A stretch of 27,291 bases of DNA, taken from positions 571,360 through 598,650 of the forward strand of contig CAMPET010000001.1 of assembly GCA_946803715.1 (NCBI GenBank), written 5' to 3'. Shown piece after piece: positions 1-12,000 of the stretch (the stretch's first letter is position 1; each line of letters starts with the position of its first letter). The position numbers and the translations under genes were made by a program. The stretch comes from Beroe ovata (lineage: Eukaryota > Ctenophora > Nuda > Beroida > Beroidae). The notes under the pieces are model-generated. The model saw nothing but the letters and a program-made list of their open reading frames with translations, had not been told where the DNA came from and did no database searches.

Positions 1-387
1 GTGTGTGCGTGTGTGTGTGTGGGGGCTTGTTGACGTTCGCGTACATACAGGTACAGTGTACACTCGCACAGACGTATTGTCATACATAACAACTGCCATA
101 CTTCCATACAGGCGTACATAGAGACGTACAGGCATTCATACATACATGCCGTACAAACATACAAACATTGCTGTAAACCTACTGATGTAGTGTGTGCTTA
201 TTACATACATTTTAACAAACAAACATCCCAGCTGAATCTATACCCGAGTCTTAGCTACGCCCATATATAATCCATGACAAATAATGCGATTTCGGTGACA
301 TAGTTATACATTGAACTATATCCTCATAGCTCAGATTACAGCAAGTCACTTGACCAAACTATAAATAACTCGCTATGAAATGATAAA
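1..387. repeat. GT microsatellite and CATA-rich flank, no gene seen
   Basis: Bases 1-22 are a (GT)n tract cut by the window edge. About 40-200 is rich in ACATAC/CATACA repeats. No ORF or RNA gene is supported between here and the 3' end of the FUBP-like gene. Confidence 0.6.
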
Positions 388-3300
388 TCAATAACAATTA
401 CTGACATTGAGTATTGACAAGTAATTGTTTATTGAGATTAGAGACTCGCAAATTGCACACAACAGCCACGAAACTCGGTACTGAAGACAACTAGCACCAA
501 AAAACTCAACATAATATGCTTTTCGCGATGATTTTAAAAGAAAATAATTACTTGTGTTTGACTTGGTGTTCTGGGAGGCGTTGTTTCTCATCTGTTGGTT
601 ACGGAAATTCTCGAAGTCTTGAGTGGTTTGTCCGTTCATGTCATACGAAGTACCAGAGAGATAGACTGAAAGGGGAAGAGGGGGTTAGGGGGAGTTGAGA
701 AAGAGGGTAATAAGGGTGAAGTGTTGAGGGATGGGAGTCAGTTTTGGGAGTAAAGAGGGAGTAGGGGGAATGAATGGGGGAATATCACTTGTTGGAAAGG
801 GTGAGTTTGGGATTACACAAGGAGTTTTGTAAGGAAGCTGAGAGTGTGGTTGAGCGTTGTGAGAACATATCGCACCGTTATTGATCCCAATTCTCTGACA
901 AATCAGCTGTTGAGCTAACTCAATCTGAGGCTGTGTTCCCCGAACAGTGAACGCTTTCAGCATTGCATCTGGCGGGTTGTTCTTGTTGAGCTCGATATGG
1001 GCTCCACTTTGTTCGATAAAACTCTTGATCGTTTCTCCTCCTGGAACATTTCTGTGTGGTGCACAGACACACAAACAAAATTTTTGATATACAAACAAAC
1101 AAACAGGGACAAAAATTTTTACGTCTGCTCCATGAACATCCAGGATATTGCACGGAATCGCACTGCATATTTTAACATATTTCCTACAGTGTGCAGGAGA
1201 AGTGTATGATTACTGTTTAAACTGGGAATTCTTGTAATGAGGTTACCATGGTTACCACCAGCCTCTGACACTCACACGTACACAAACACAACTACAGACA
1301 CACACATACAGACATACAAACACGATATCCATGGCTCTTCGTGACCGATTATTCAAGAATTCACATTTTAAATTGATCGATTAAACTTGTGACTGTGTTT
1401 CTCAAACACTTCCCTTATTTCAGGGCAGTTCCCGCCAAATTGACGAGCAGGTAACTTTGCGAAGACCCACCTTTTCCAATGACAAGTCCACACTTGTTCG
1501 CAGGAATCCTCAGTTCAGTGATTATTGTACCTGGACCAAACCTACTTTCCTTGGAGATGGCTTTTTCGCAAATTTGGTTGACTTGGAACACCGCCCTTTC
1601 GACCTGAGCGTTATCAGTTACCATAGAGATGCTGTGTGATGAATGACTTATCATTATCACAACACATTATCAAATAACAATGATATTTGGGACTAATTTC
1701 GGTAAATGATCCATCAAATTACAGAAAATGTCGTAGATAAGAGGAGCAAATACTCGTGGGGATGTAAAATTCTTCTCTTGTGAGGTTGGAGAAATTTATA
1801 ACACAAACCTGCTCCTTGGTGCCCTGGACCAGGACAAATCTCTCCCCAGGAACGCTGGGATCCACTGTATTGAACTGGACCTTGGCACCAGTTTCATTCT
1901 GGATCTTCCTGATAGTCTGCCCATCACGTCCAATGACCATCCTGATACAAAATCATGATTCAGAACGTTTTACCTATGCGCATGATCGCCTGATTTCGAA
2001 CCATTGCATGATTTTGAAATCATTTAATAACTTCACAAGAAATCCTCACCCCACTAAGTCTTTAGGGACAGGAACATGCTGCGTGGCTTCAAAGTTCTGA
2101 GCATTGAGAAGAGATACGTATGCTGATCCATTCATCCTCCCGATAACATCATCCTTCAACAGCTCATTCACTAGCTCCTGAAGAGAACTCAATGTTAGAA
2201 CAGGGTGTTACTTTACGGAGGATTACATTTGCCAACATTCATTCTTAGTACATAGTACCTTGGCTTTGACAATAGCTTGAGGAGATCCGATCATTTTTAG
2301 CGGCTTCTCTGGGGCATTAGCATAAGCTCCTTCCTGTATCATTTGCATACGACAGCCAGCTTTGTTCTGAAGGTCCTTGATGGACTCCCCTCCACGTCCT
2401 ATGATCAGTCCAACCTGACAGAGAATGAGTTGATCACATAACATTTTCCATCTACACAGTCCAATCCCTATAATAAACACTGAATAGGCACCGATTGTCA
2501 ATTCAAAATTACACACCCAAGTTAGGTGGTTCTGAGTCTTACCTTGTTTTGAGGGATCATAATCTCCTCTGATTCCATTGTTAGTTGTGACATTGATGTC
2601 TTCTGGAACAAATTCTGTATGGCAAGATCACTGGCACTTCCTGCTGAGGAAGGGTCTGTTGGTTGGTTAGTAATGGGCCTTTGAGAATCTAAAAAACAGT
2701 TATGAGTGTTTTCAGTTTTGCAGAGCATGCAGTGATAGTTGAATTCGAACTTACCAGATGAAAAGTCATTCAGCCCAGGAAAATTCATTGCAGGAGGTGA
2801 TGGAGTACTGACAGGATGCTCTGATATGATCTGCTGAATGAGTCTCTTGCACATGTCAATACTACTCCTACTTCCAGATAGGGTCACAGGTCTGTCAAGA
2901 GAAGGATCAGGGCCCGGAGGCTGAATCTGGACTGTACAGTTTGTTTGTTGCTGAATCTGCCTTAGGGTTTCAGCTCCCTGCAAAGCAAAAAGCTAGATCA
3001 AAGAACTCACAGCAAGCTCTCTAGGAGGCTAAACTGTCAGTGTTGAAGGCAATGATACATGTTAGAGTTCAACAAGTCTGATTAGAAAAGAATCTAACTC
3101 ACAGGCCCAATGAGATGGCAAATTACTTTACTAGGGACACGTAGTTCATCTTTGATCTTGTCAGATTGGTTGAGGGCGAAGAATGGAAGATTATTCATTG
3201 TGTTCTCAGAAATGAACATCACCTATCAGTTAGAGTGTGATTAAAAAAGATTGTTTTACTTCTCTCACTACTTATTTGTCCTTCAATAATTACATTAGGA

Positions 3301-3455
3301 TTTCAGTCTGGTTTTGTATCTTACAATGTTAGCAATGGTTAACCCACTTGCACGACATGGAATTTGATTAGGCAATCAACTCCTGTGACAGAGTAGTCAC
3401 AGGACCCAAATTTCCATTCCTTGTTTAACATGCTGTCGGCAAGGATATCCACCAT
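388..3455 (-). CDS. FUBP/KHSRP-family protein with four KH domains
   Basis: This encodes a single-stranded nucleic-acid-binding protein of the far-upstream-element-binding family, whose members act in transcription, splicing and mRNA stability. Proposed exons: 3348-3455, 3103-3222, 2755-2977, 2543-2688, 2259-2414, 2050-2177, 1809-1941, 1471-1603, 789-1040 and 388-665. All have GT-AG borders and matching phases, giving about 558 aa (human FUBP3 is about 570). GxxG loops of four KH domains are visible: LIGPGAET (KH1, divergent, rebuilt exactly across an intron), IIGRGGES (KH2), VIGRDGQT (KH3) and VIGKGGET (KH4, across an intron). KH4 is followed by IEQSGAHIEL. The start ATG at 3455 has a strong Kozak context (CGACCATGG), but this 36-residue first exon does not resemble known FUBP N-termini. 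The last two exons are the weakest part: reading straight through the KH4 exon ends at 685. No C-terminal tyrosine-rich YM motifs were seen. KH exons are near certain; both ends are tentative. Confidence 0.87.
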
Positions 3456-4175
3456 GGTCGCCAGGGCAGCTCATTACCACTCTGTCTTGACAAAAGTCGA
3501 TTTTGAATGACCCCTTGGTTTGAAATGTTTCCTAGTGCTTGACAACACAACAGGTGCCTGCACAGTACTCCATTACAACGAGTAGATGCTGCATAAGCTA
3601 GTTTAATGTGAGAGACGAGGCGGAAGAACCAACCACTAAGTGCAATGTCACTGGACTATGGTGTCAGGATGTAGGATCATACTACAGAATCAGGACATAG
3701 GATCATACTCTCACTATGATACCTCAGTGAGGTAAATGTGAGGTTACCTAAATGTGAGGTAACCTCACATTTGCCACTTCATTACAAAGGACACTTCATT
3801 ACAAAGGACAATAGAACATGCTTCATAGTTTGTTAAAAGTCACATATGCCTCAAGATCTGCAATCAATAATTATGCAATATTGTTAGANTTCTCTGCTGT
3901 CGAAGAAAAAACCTTGCATCCCGGTCTGCTTTACAAAGATCTTCATTAACCCAATGGATACCCATATGATTGTTGAAATTTATTCTGTATTTGTCCATGA
4001 ATGTCAACAAAATATTTATCTTTAAAATTGGAAGTTTCCAATTGCGCACTACGCGCATTGCCTGATGATGCTTTTTTATAAGCCGCGAGTGCCAGCAATA
4101 ATAATTTGTGGCGCGCATTGAAATTCTCGACGCGACAGGCTAGGGGCCGGTCTTGTCAGATTTTATCTGACCTCA
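3456..4175. other. Intergenic stretch, no gene recognised
   Basis: I see no convincing exon or RNA gene here. It holds a short perfect palindrome (3750-3772), a tandem pair of a 17-18-bp unit containing CACTTCATTACAAAGGA (about 3776-3810) and an assembly N at 3889. Confidence 0.5.
3750..3772. repeat. 23-bp perfect palindrome
   Basis: Arms AAATGTGAGGT and ACCTCACATTT surround a single central A. A partial extra copy of the left arm (AAATGTGAGGTTACC) begins at 3734. No function can be assigned. Confidence 0.7.
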
Positions 4176-4225
4176 GTTTCTCGCGCGCGGCGCGCGCGCC
4201 TTCATCGAAGGCGCGCGCAAGAAAC
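4176..4225. repeat. GC-rich hairpin (GTTTCT arms, GCGCGC stem)
   Basis: A perfect 12-bp stem (4192-4203 with 4207-4218) closes a 3-base loop. Outer GTTTCTC.../...AAGAAAC arms extend the fold. The right flank 4221-4245 recurs inverted at 20270-20294 with 24 of 25 bases identical, so this is a piece of a dispersed repeat. Confidence 0.65.
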
Positions 4226-4318
4226 AGTAGACAGATAACATCCGGCAAGGGCCGGTCTAGCTGGCTATCATTGACAGCCAATGCGCGCAATTGCGCGCAA
4301 GTTATGTATATTCTCCGC

Positions 4319-4401
4319 TTGTAGGATTTTACCCTACCGTCGGTGCGCGCGATTTGCCAGGGATAAAATCCCGCCAGCAAGGGTAGGGTGAAATCCTACA
4401 A
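4319..4401 (-). mobile_element. MITE copy 1 (83 bp, 9-bp target duplication)
   Basis: The terminal inverted repeats start TTGTAGGATTTTACCCTACC on the left and TTGTAGGATTTCACCCTACC on the complement of the right end (one mismatch in 20). The element is flanked by a perfect 9-bp direct repeat, ATTCTCCGC (4310-4318 and 4402-4410). Its interior is the reverse complement of the copies at 19620 and 19813, so it lies in the opposite orientation. It has no coding capacity. A 9-bp duplication is usual for Mutator-like transposons and possible for Merlin; the superfamily is an inference. Confidence 0.9.
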
Positions 4402-4473
4402 ATTCTCCGCCATCCGCGCTGCGTCATTTTCAATCCTGTTCATCTGCATCGCGTCGATGCAATTCAATTCAAT

Positions 4474-4743
4474 TAGGGTGGTCACAATAAAAATGAGTCC
4501 GAATTAATGTTGGCATATTTGGTACCAAAATGATGCCCACATTTTCCGAAATAAGAATGCGTTCTTCTTTTTGAACGCATTATTCACGTTCTCTACAACA
4601 TATCCAAATTTCAGCGAGATTGGATGATCAGGTGGTGATATAAGTTGTTTTAACTGCGAAATTGTACCGTAGCGTCTTTTTTGGCGAAATTGTACGTCAA
4701 AGTCGCGCGCGCTCACCATATCTCGCGAGTTGTGACCCCCCTA
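4474..4743. mobile_element. hAT-like MITE candidate
   Basis: The left end TAGGGTGGTCACAA is matched by the complement of the right end, TAGGGGGGTCACAA (13 of 14). The flanks AATTCAAT (4466-4473) and ATTCAATA (from 4744) nearly duplicate each other. Placing the right border one base earlier gives a perfect 8-bp AATTCAAT duplication. An 8-bp duplication and TAGGG tips fit hAT elements. Inside is a small hairpin (AATGCGTTC/GAACGCATT, about 4556-4581). There is no ORF of note. The border is uncertain by one or two bases because the flank itself repeats AATTC. Confidence 0.6.
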
Positions 4744-4774
4744 ATTCAATACTGAATACCAGTATGCAGTACAT

Positions 4775-4820
4775 GTTACCTGGCCTGTTTCTCGCGCGCG
4801 TCGAGAACAGGTCAGGTAAC
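4775..4820. repeat. Imperfect hairpin with GCGCGC loop
   Basis: The left arm GTTACCTGGCCTGTTTCTCG pairs with 4802-4820 (one mismatch and one bulge) around a GC-only loop. It resembles the 4176-4225 hairpin in having a TTTCTCGCGCGC core. Confidence 0.65.
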
Positions 4821-5855
4821 CTGGTTAAACATCTGACAAGTACAACAGTAGAACTGGACTGCAGATCAGTGCAGTGATCACATCCAGGCAAGGTCAGATG
4901 AAGGTCCGATATTGGAAATATAAACAATATCATAAGAACAACATGTAGATCGAGATGCGAGAGTGTGATGAATTTGAAAGGACAGGATCAGAATGTTAAT
5001 TTCTGCCTAATAAATCAATCTTAGGTAATATTCAATTCTATGTACATGCAAAATTAAAATAATATCATCCAGTATGGAAATGTGTCACCGAACAGTACAG
5101 CTGATAAAGTTTCAATCATACAACGCTCTTACTTTAGGGTGTCACAGAAATCATAGAAATTATTCTTAAAGATTCGGAACAGGGCTTCCCTTCAATATGT
5201 GAAATGTCCCAAAAAAACTACAGGTAGAACTAAAAGTACTAAAATATAAAATAACGGTTAAATATAGAAAAATTAAGCTAAATCATAAATAAAACCATTT
5301 CACTAAAAACTAACTCAATAGGGGATTAAAACCAAAGATTGACATGAGTAAAAGAGGGCGAATTTGACAAATTTGGCAACGTAAATTCCTTATCAGCAAA
5401 TGTGAGTAGAATCAGACGCTCAATGCTTAGCTCGAGTTTTTGGGCATCTTATTCACTGGTGCCGAGGCCCGAGGAGCACAAAATCACTCAACAAATCCCA
5501 GTGTTACCAATTGCTCGCATAATACCGAGTTCTTCTACACAGAATCGTTCATAATATGTTCATGCAACCACACGCAGTAATCATATATACAGCCGCACAT
5601 AAAATACATCCCACTCAGCTCATGATGAGAACAATCTCATTTTATGCAAGGCGTATGCAGAGGGTGCAGCTTATTTGCCACAGCACTGCAAATTTTGTCG
5701 ATCTTGGTGAGCTGTTTCCAACAGGAAAGCGCTATTAACATTTGTCACGTGATTGCCGTATTAGGATTGTGGTACATGGGTGTGCAACTCAATAATATTG
5801 TCTTTAATTTGTCCCGCAGTAAGGGATGGTGTCTCAAGTGGGGACAGGGGCGTGT
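4821..5855. other. Intergenic stretch, no gene recognised
   Basis: This is AT-rich sequence downstream of the zinc-finger gene's stop codon. It probably includes that gene's 3' UTR near 5700-5855. I see no further exon, RNA gene or clear transposon ends. Confidence 0.45.
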
Positions 5856-6002
5856 TTACAGTATTTCAACATCAGTATCTTGCATGAGAAGATCAGCCGT
5901 ATCCACAACCTGAAGAGTGAAGAGTGGATAAAGATACATACAAACACTCACACACAAACACTCACACACACACACACAACNAAAAAAAAAAAACCAAAAA
6001 CA

Positions 6003-6047
<45 letters not shown>

Positions 6048-9000
6048 TACAGCTACCTGGCAGGAGTTGAGGATGGTATCAGTAAACTGGTTGAGGTCAG
6101 CAACTAGTTTCGCATCCTCATCAGAGACCCCAGGTCTGACACGGGACTCCAGTATTGCCTTGTCCAGCTTATCGAGAGGCTTACTGACAGTGACAGCAGA
6201 GCTCTTCGTGAATTCCATCGAAACCTCTTTCCTGTGTAAGAACTTAGTGTTAAACACATGATCATAATATTGAATGGTCGACACTTGGGTCCTTTTCTCA
6301 ATGCGTGGAAATAGCAAAATATAATGAGCTATCATACAGGAAACACCTTATTAACCATGCCCTAATTGGCGTGTATGATCTTTGCCTCAGGGTGAGACAT
6401 ACTGAACAACTACCTTAAATCGACCCTCAAGGGTATTTCAGGGGACAGGGCCCCTCACAACAACTATACCACCCTTAGGGTAATGGCGCCTTGGGAAAGT
6501 GTACAATTTGTATAATCTCTGGTACACTACAGACAAACTGTGAAATTGAGGATATTGATGTCATGACACTTGCAGTTGTTGTCAACAACAAAAGATCGTT
6601 GATAAAATGCACGCGCGCCGTTTTATCAGTTGACAGAATCACGCCGCGCAAAGGAATGTAAGGCGCGCACAATATATTTCGAAAATTTTCCAAACTTTTT
6701 AAGCAAAATTATCGGCTGCGCCCTCCGTCGAATTTTTTTGTAGACCGTTTTTGTAGCTTTTGAGAGAACTTTTTTTTGAGAGAACATTGTCAGAATGTCA
6801 GAATTACCGTCCCAAACTTACTTCAAATTTCAGAAATGAAATGTCTCTTTAAGTTGTATCTCTAGATAAAGCGTTTTCGACCAAAGTCACGGATGTATCA
6901 AACAGAACGCCTCAAACGTCGTATGGTACATTTCGGTTAGAAATATGTATTAATTCTACTATCTCTATTTCTAAATAAATATTGCGAGCAGAAACGTTGA
7001 CTGAAATTTCCTATCTACATAAGATAAGCGAGATTCTTTGCTGGCGTTGAGCTAAAAATAAATCCAGTGATAGAGTGTTGAGATAAGGTGATGACAAATT
7101 CAAACACAAATTCAGTGTACACTGAACATAGATAACCTTAAACATTACACACAGACATTCATACATCGCATACATACACACAAACACAAACACACACTCA
7201 CACTCACACACACGACACAAAGACTCACACACACAACACTCACACACACATACACACACACACACACATTCTTACACAACATGAATACGATAACACTTCT
7301 TTGTCTTCAGTCAATATACTGTACATTTGAAGAAATATTTCGAATTACAGCAGCAAGATTATCGCTTCGATTGCAGAAAAGTGACAGTCAATATTGCTCA
7401 CTATCGGACATATGCCATCGGGCATATGCCATCGAGAATGTACAATCTATTTGAGTGCAAATTCTTGGGTACAAATTTCTGAGCACAGAAAATTTGAGAA
7501 GTCTCAGTGACTTCATTGATATATAATTCTCATTTGAAATTACTTACAGCTTGGAGCAGTTTTCCTCGTGTTCTTTACAGGATACACCGTCAGCGAAAAC
7601 TCCAAAACACGAAATAGCTTGACAAAATATATACTTGTGTTTGACTAGGTGCATTTTGAGATGCTGACCTTGGCCGAGCGTTTGTTTACAGTGTGGACAC
7701 TGTAAACAATCCTGCAGGGAGGGAAGGTCACTATGACAATTTGCAAACATGAGAACTTGTCTGTCACTTGTCAAGTTGTCAGTATGTCTGTCTGTGTGCG
7801 GCTATCATGACTGTCAGTAACCCACCACTTCATGTTTCCTGATTATATGTTCCACCAGGTGGAATCGACTGTTGAATACTTTGTCCGGGCACAGGGAACA
7901 CGGTGACTTAGCCCGCGACAACAACTTCAACCCGCCACTATCTGAACATGGTAGGTGCCACGTGATTAGCCAATATAGTGCGAGAATCAGCAGCTACAGA
8001 CAAACAGCCAATTACAGGCAAACAGCCAAGTACAGACAAACACGGTCAGAGTATCAACCAATCCTAGTTAAGTATAATTCCCGAGGGCTGAACACTAACT
8101 TGTTTTGTTGTTTGTGTTAGCTATGATGTAATCATTCAGCATTTTCAATGGAGTATTCCGCGGACCATCACTTGGTGTCTGAAAATGAATGATATCATCA
8201 CCAACTGTATAACTGATATCATTATCATGTAGGTGATAACTACTCTATGTGGTAACTACGTGATCTAAACGAACTGAAGATGCGATCGAATTCAAATACT
8301 ATAATCATATAATAGTGTGAACTATCCCTATTTCACCACAACATTCCTGGCCTGACATTGTAGTTGTAACAATATATTATCTTGTTAGTTCTGTATAGAA
8401 CGAGTAACGACCCCTAAGACCCAACTCCAAATTCGCACACAACGACTCCCCCATCCCCCATCCCCTCCCCCCAAATTCACCCCTAATTCAACAACAACCA
8501 CCCCATATTCACCCCTAATTCAACAACAACCACCCTATACTTTACCCCTCTTCCTACAATAGAGAGAGGACGGTGTAAAGATCACGGTTAACATGGAGTG
8601 TGCTCAAGTGGAACAGTTCAAATCCCAGCTCACGTACACGCTCGACTATTGGNTAGCCCGCGACAACAACTTCAACCCGCCACTATCTGAACATGGTAGG
8701 TGCCACGTGATTAGCCAATATAGTGCGAGAATCAGCAGCTACAGACAAACAGCCAATTACAGGCAAACAGCCAAGTACAGACAAACACGGTCAGAGTATC
8801 AACCAATCCTAGTTAAGTATAATTCCCGAGGGCTGAACACTAACTTGTTTTGTTGTTTGTGTTAGCTATGATGTAATCATTCAGCATTTTCAATGGAGTA
8901 TTCCGCGGACCATCACTTGGTGTCTGAAAATGAATGATATCATCACCAACTGTATAACTGATATCATTATCATGTAGGTGATAACTACTCTATGTGGTAA

Positions 9001-12000
9001 CTACGTGATCTAAACGAACTGAAGATGCGATCGAATTCAAATACTATAATCATATAATAGTGTGAACTATCCCTATTTCACCACAACATTCCTGGCCTGA
9101 CATTGTAGTTGTAACAATATATTATCTTGTTAGTTCTGTATAGAACGAGTAACGACCCCTAAGACCCAACTCCAAATTCGCACACAACGACTCCCCCACC
9201 CCCACTCCCTCCCACTAAACATTATATCCTCACTTTGTTGGTTAGAGTGGATCTCACTCCCAGTGTTTTCTTGTGATCTGTCTCCGAGTGTGCCGTCATC
9301 TCGCTCATGGAGAGGAATGTCACGTGACAAACAGAACACGTGTGTTTTCCACCACTACTACTCTGCTGTGGGAGTGTGCTACGTTAATCTTTGTATACAG
9401 CCTAGACACAGACACGCACAGACACGCACACACACACGCACACTCGACTTTCTTCTCTCTGTCTCGTCTTTACTATCTACATTTTTATGATGAGTGATAA
9501 GAGAGATATTGCGATAAGTATAATTGGATCATTATACCGGATAAAGAAACTGATCAATCTAAATGCGCGTGTGTGTGTGTGTCTATAACTCACATCTTTA
9601 TCACACTTCTTGGCGGCACTCTTGCTTGTGCTAGCGATGGCCTGCACACATTTTGTCGCAGTTTTGAGGTGCGTTCTCAGACTCCATGGTGTCAGGAATA
9701 TGACACCGCAACTCGGACACGGGTGACACGGCTTCTTGGGGAACGTACACGATTTCTGGGGCAGAGAGTGACATTAGAGAGAGGAAGTTAGAGGGGGAAT
9801 AGGGAATATGGGATTACTTTAGGGAATGAGTCGTAATCTTATTGGAAAAGGGCACTTGAACTAGATTCTTGATGTGGTGTGATGAGGCTTCTCATCTCGA
9901 ATGTGGCGAGAATGAGAACTGTGCAGCAGTGACTACCTGATGTGCAGTGCATATCAACGCAGATGAGAATATTCTGTCACATTTGGCACAATTAAACTTT
10001 GTTTTCTTCACCGAATCTGTCTCTGACTGTGGTGTCAGAGTCTCTGATTGTGTTGTCAGGGTATCTGATGGTGTTGTCAGGGTGCTGTCAGTGTTTGGCA
10101 TCTCAGTATCCGGCTTGTTACCACTGAAACAAGACATGTTTGATGTGCTTATTGGGTGAGTCGCATGATATCATTGAACTCTATATCTCTTTTTCATGCA
10201 TTTGGGGAGAAGAGATAAGAGAAACCGATTCTTGTCATGAAAACAGGCTGTACTATGGGCTCACAGAGTATTCACGAATATGATCAAGTCTGTGACAAGT
10301 GATTGGAGTGTATCATATGAATGGAGAAATTCTGTAGTAATGTGGTATCACAGTATCTCTCTCTCCGTCACCTCTTCATATGTATTGACGTGGCATGTTA
10401 ATTGACCACGTTTGATTTTCCACATTCCCCTCGGGGAAACTAATCGAATGTTGGAAGTTTGATATGAAAGATTAGCTGAGATTTGTTTATCCTAGGAGCT
10501 GATATTTGTCTATCCTAAGAGATGTTTACATTAGGAATTACGCGGGAAACACGTGTGCATGGATATATAAGGAGATGCACACGTGTAATCGGGGTTCCGA
10601 CCTTTCCGAGAGTTTCAGTTGATTTTGGATATACTCTGTGANTGACAGTAGCATGATTTGGTCACGTTGCCAGACATGGTGTTGGATTCCAAGCGGCGCT
10701 CGATCCCTGGTCACACCGAGATCAGAAAACACGTTACCTGAGGAGTTTTCATGAGAACTGGATCAGTGTTCTCTGAGTCAGACACTTCACTGCTCCCTGT
10801 CTCCATGTCGCATGCGTGCTCCTGCGCAAAGTTATTATTGCGGGATTTGACACCGCTCAAAACGTTACAGCCCAGATATGACCGATTGGAACCCCCGTCC
10901 CCCTTCCCCAAATAAGATCTGAAACCCTGTTATCCTGAACTCACCTCTCCTTGAATGTCATTCTTCATTTCCTCCACTTTGTCTCTGAGGGAGTTGATCG
11001 CTCTCTCCAAATCAGCTCCACCACTCTCCACACCGCCACTCTCCACACCGCCACTCTCCACTCCGCCACTCTCCACTCCGCCACTCTCCGCTCCCCCGTT
11101 GTCAACTGTGGAACTGTCAACTCCCCCACTCTCGACAACAGCGGACCCCTCAGCCGCCGCGGGGGCGGGAGAAGAGTCAGGTGAGCCCTCCTCCAGGATA
11201 ACTGAAATATTGAGATATTGAGAGTAGACAAAACGTCATGGTACCCAAACTATATAAAGCTAAACCCTGACCCTGACGGCTGACCCATATCATTTTCAGC
11301 TACTAGGTAGCTAGTGAACTCTTCGTGCAATTTCTATCAACGAAAACATAGCATGGACTATGGTAATTTCATCGAGGTAAAAAGAGCCCTGGTCTGTAGC
11401 AAATATATCTTGCTATTCATCATACAACGAGCAATTGTCGCAAAACACTCTCTAGCCATCAAAGCTCAATTATGTCAAGATTCGGCTAATTGATAGTTGT
11501 AACAATAGCTCTGTATCAGAGTGACATAAATCACCGGGGAGTGCTCATGGTACAGATCACTTTCTATCGGGATATATGTGATTATCAGTGTGTATGTGAA
11601 CCAGGCTGTACCATGCTGTTATGCGGGAATAACAGTCGTGATACCACGCAGTACCAGCGGAAGTTGTGAACTCTCGGGAGGCGTGGTGCTTCCCATACTG
11701 TGAAGTGTGAGAGTGACTGGGAGGAAACACCGCATTTCTAGACCGATACGAGATAATGATGAGAAAGAACGTGTCCTCACTCTCTACCCACGTGTCCTCT
11801 CTACCCACGTGTCCTCTACCCACGGAATCACTCGGTACCCACCGGCATTGTGAGAGGGTATGCCCAGTATCTCAGAGTTGAAGAGCTCTCCTCCAATGTA
11901 GTATGGGACTGTAGTGGACGTGCGCGTGGACGTGTTCTGTCCACCACCGCCACTACTTATGCTGAGGACATCACGTTAACACATGACAACACGTGATAAC

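Noticed and set aside
4106-4380. Plus and minus frames in the GCGCGC region (R/A-rich)
   Set aside because: The composition is driven by GC repeats and the MITE. There are no splice sites or recognisable family.
5826-6107. Open frames through the CA repeat (HTHTHT on plus, VCVCVC on minus) as extended coding
   Set aside because: They arise from the microsatellite. Splice sites at 5909/5910 and 6057/6056 remove it from the real gene.
8593-8865. 90-codon plus-strand frame crossing the N at 8653
   Set aside because: It reads through an ambiguous base into duplicated intronic DNA. The identical frame in copy 1 has no homology I recognise.
10538-10732. Minus-strand frame across N 10642 as an exon
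   Set aside because: No splice borders give compatible phase and no finger motif is present. Only the possibility of a lost exon is kept.
10951-11221. Plus-strand frames with [10 protein letters not shown] / [11 protein letters not shown] repeats
   Set aside because: They are shadows of the minus-strand SGGVE coding minisatellite, whose exon keeps phase with its neighbours.
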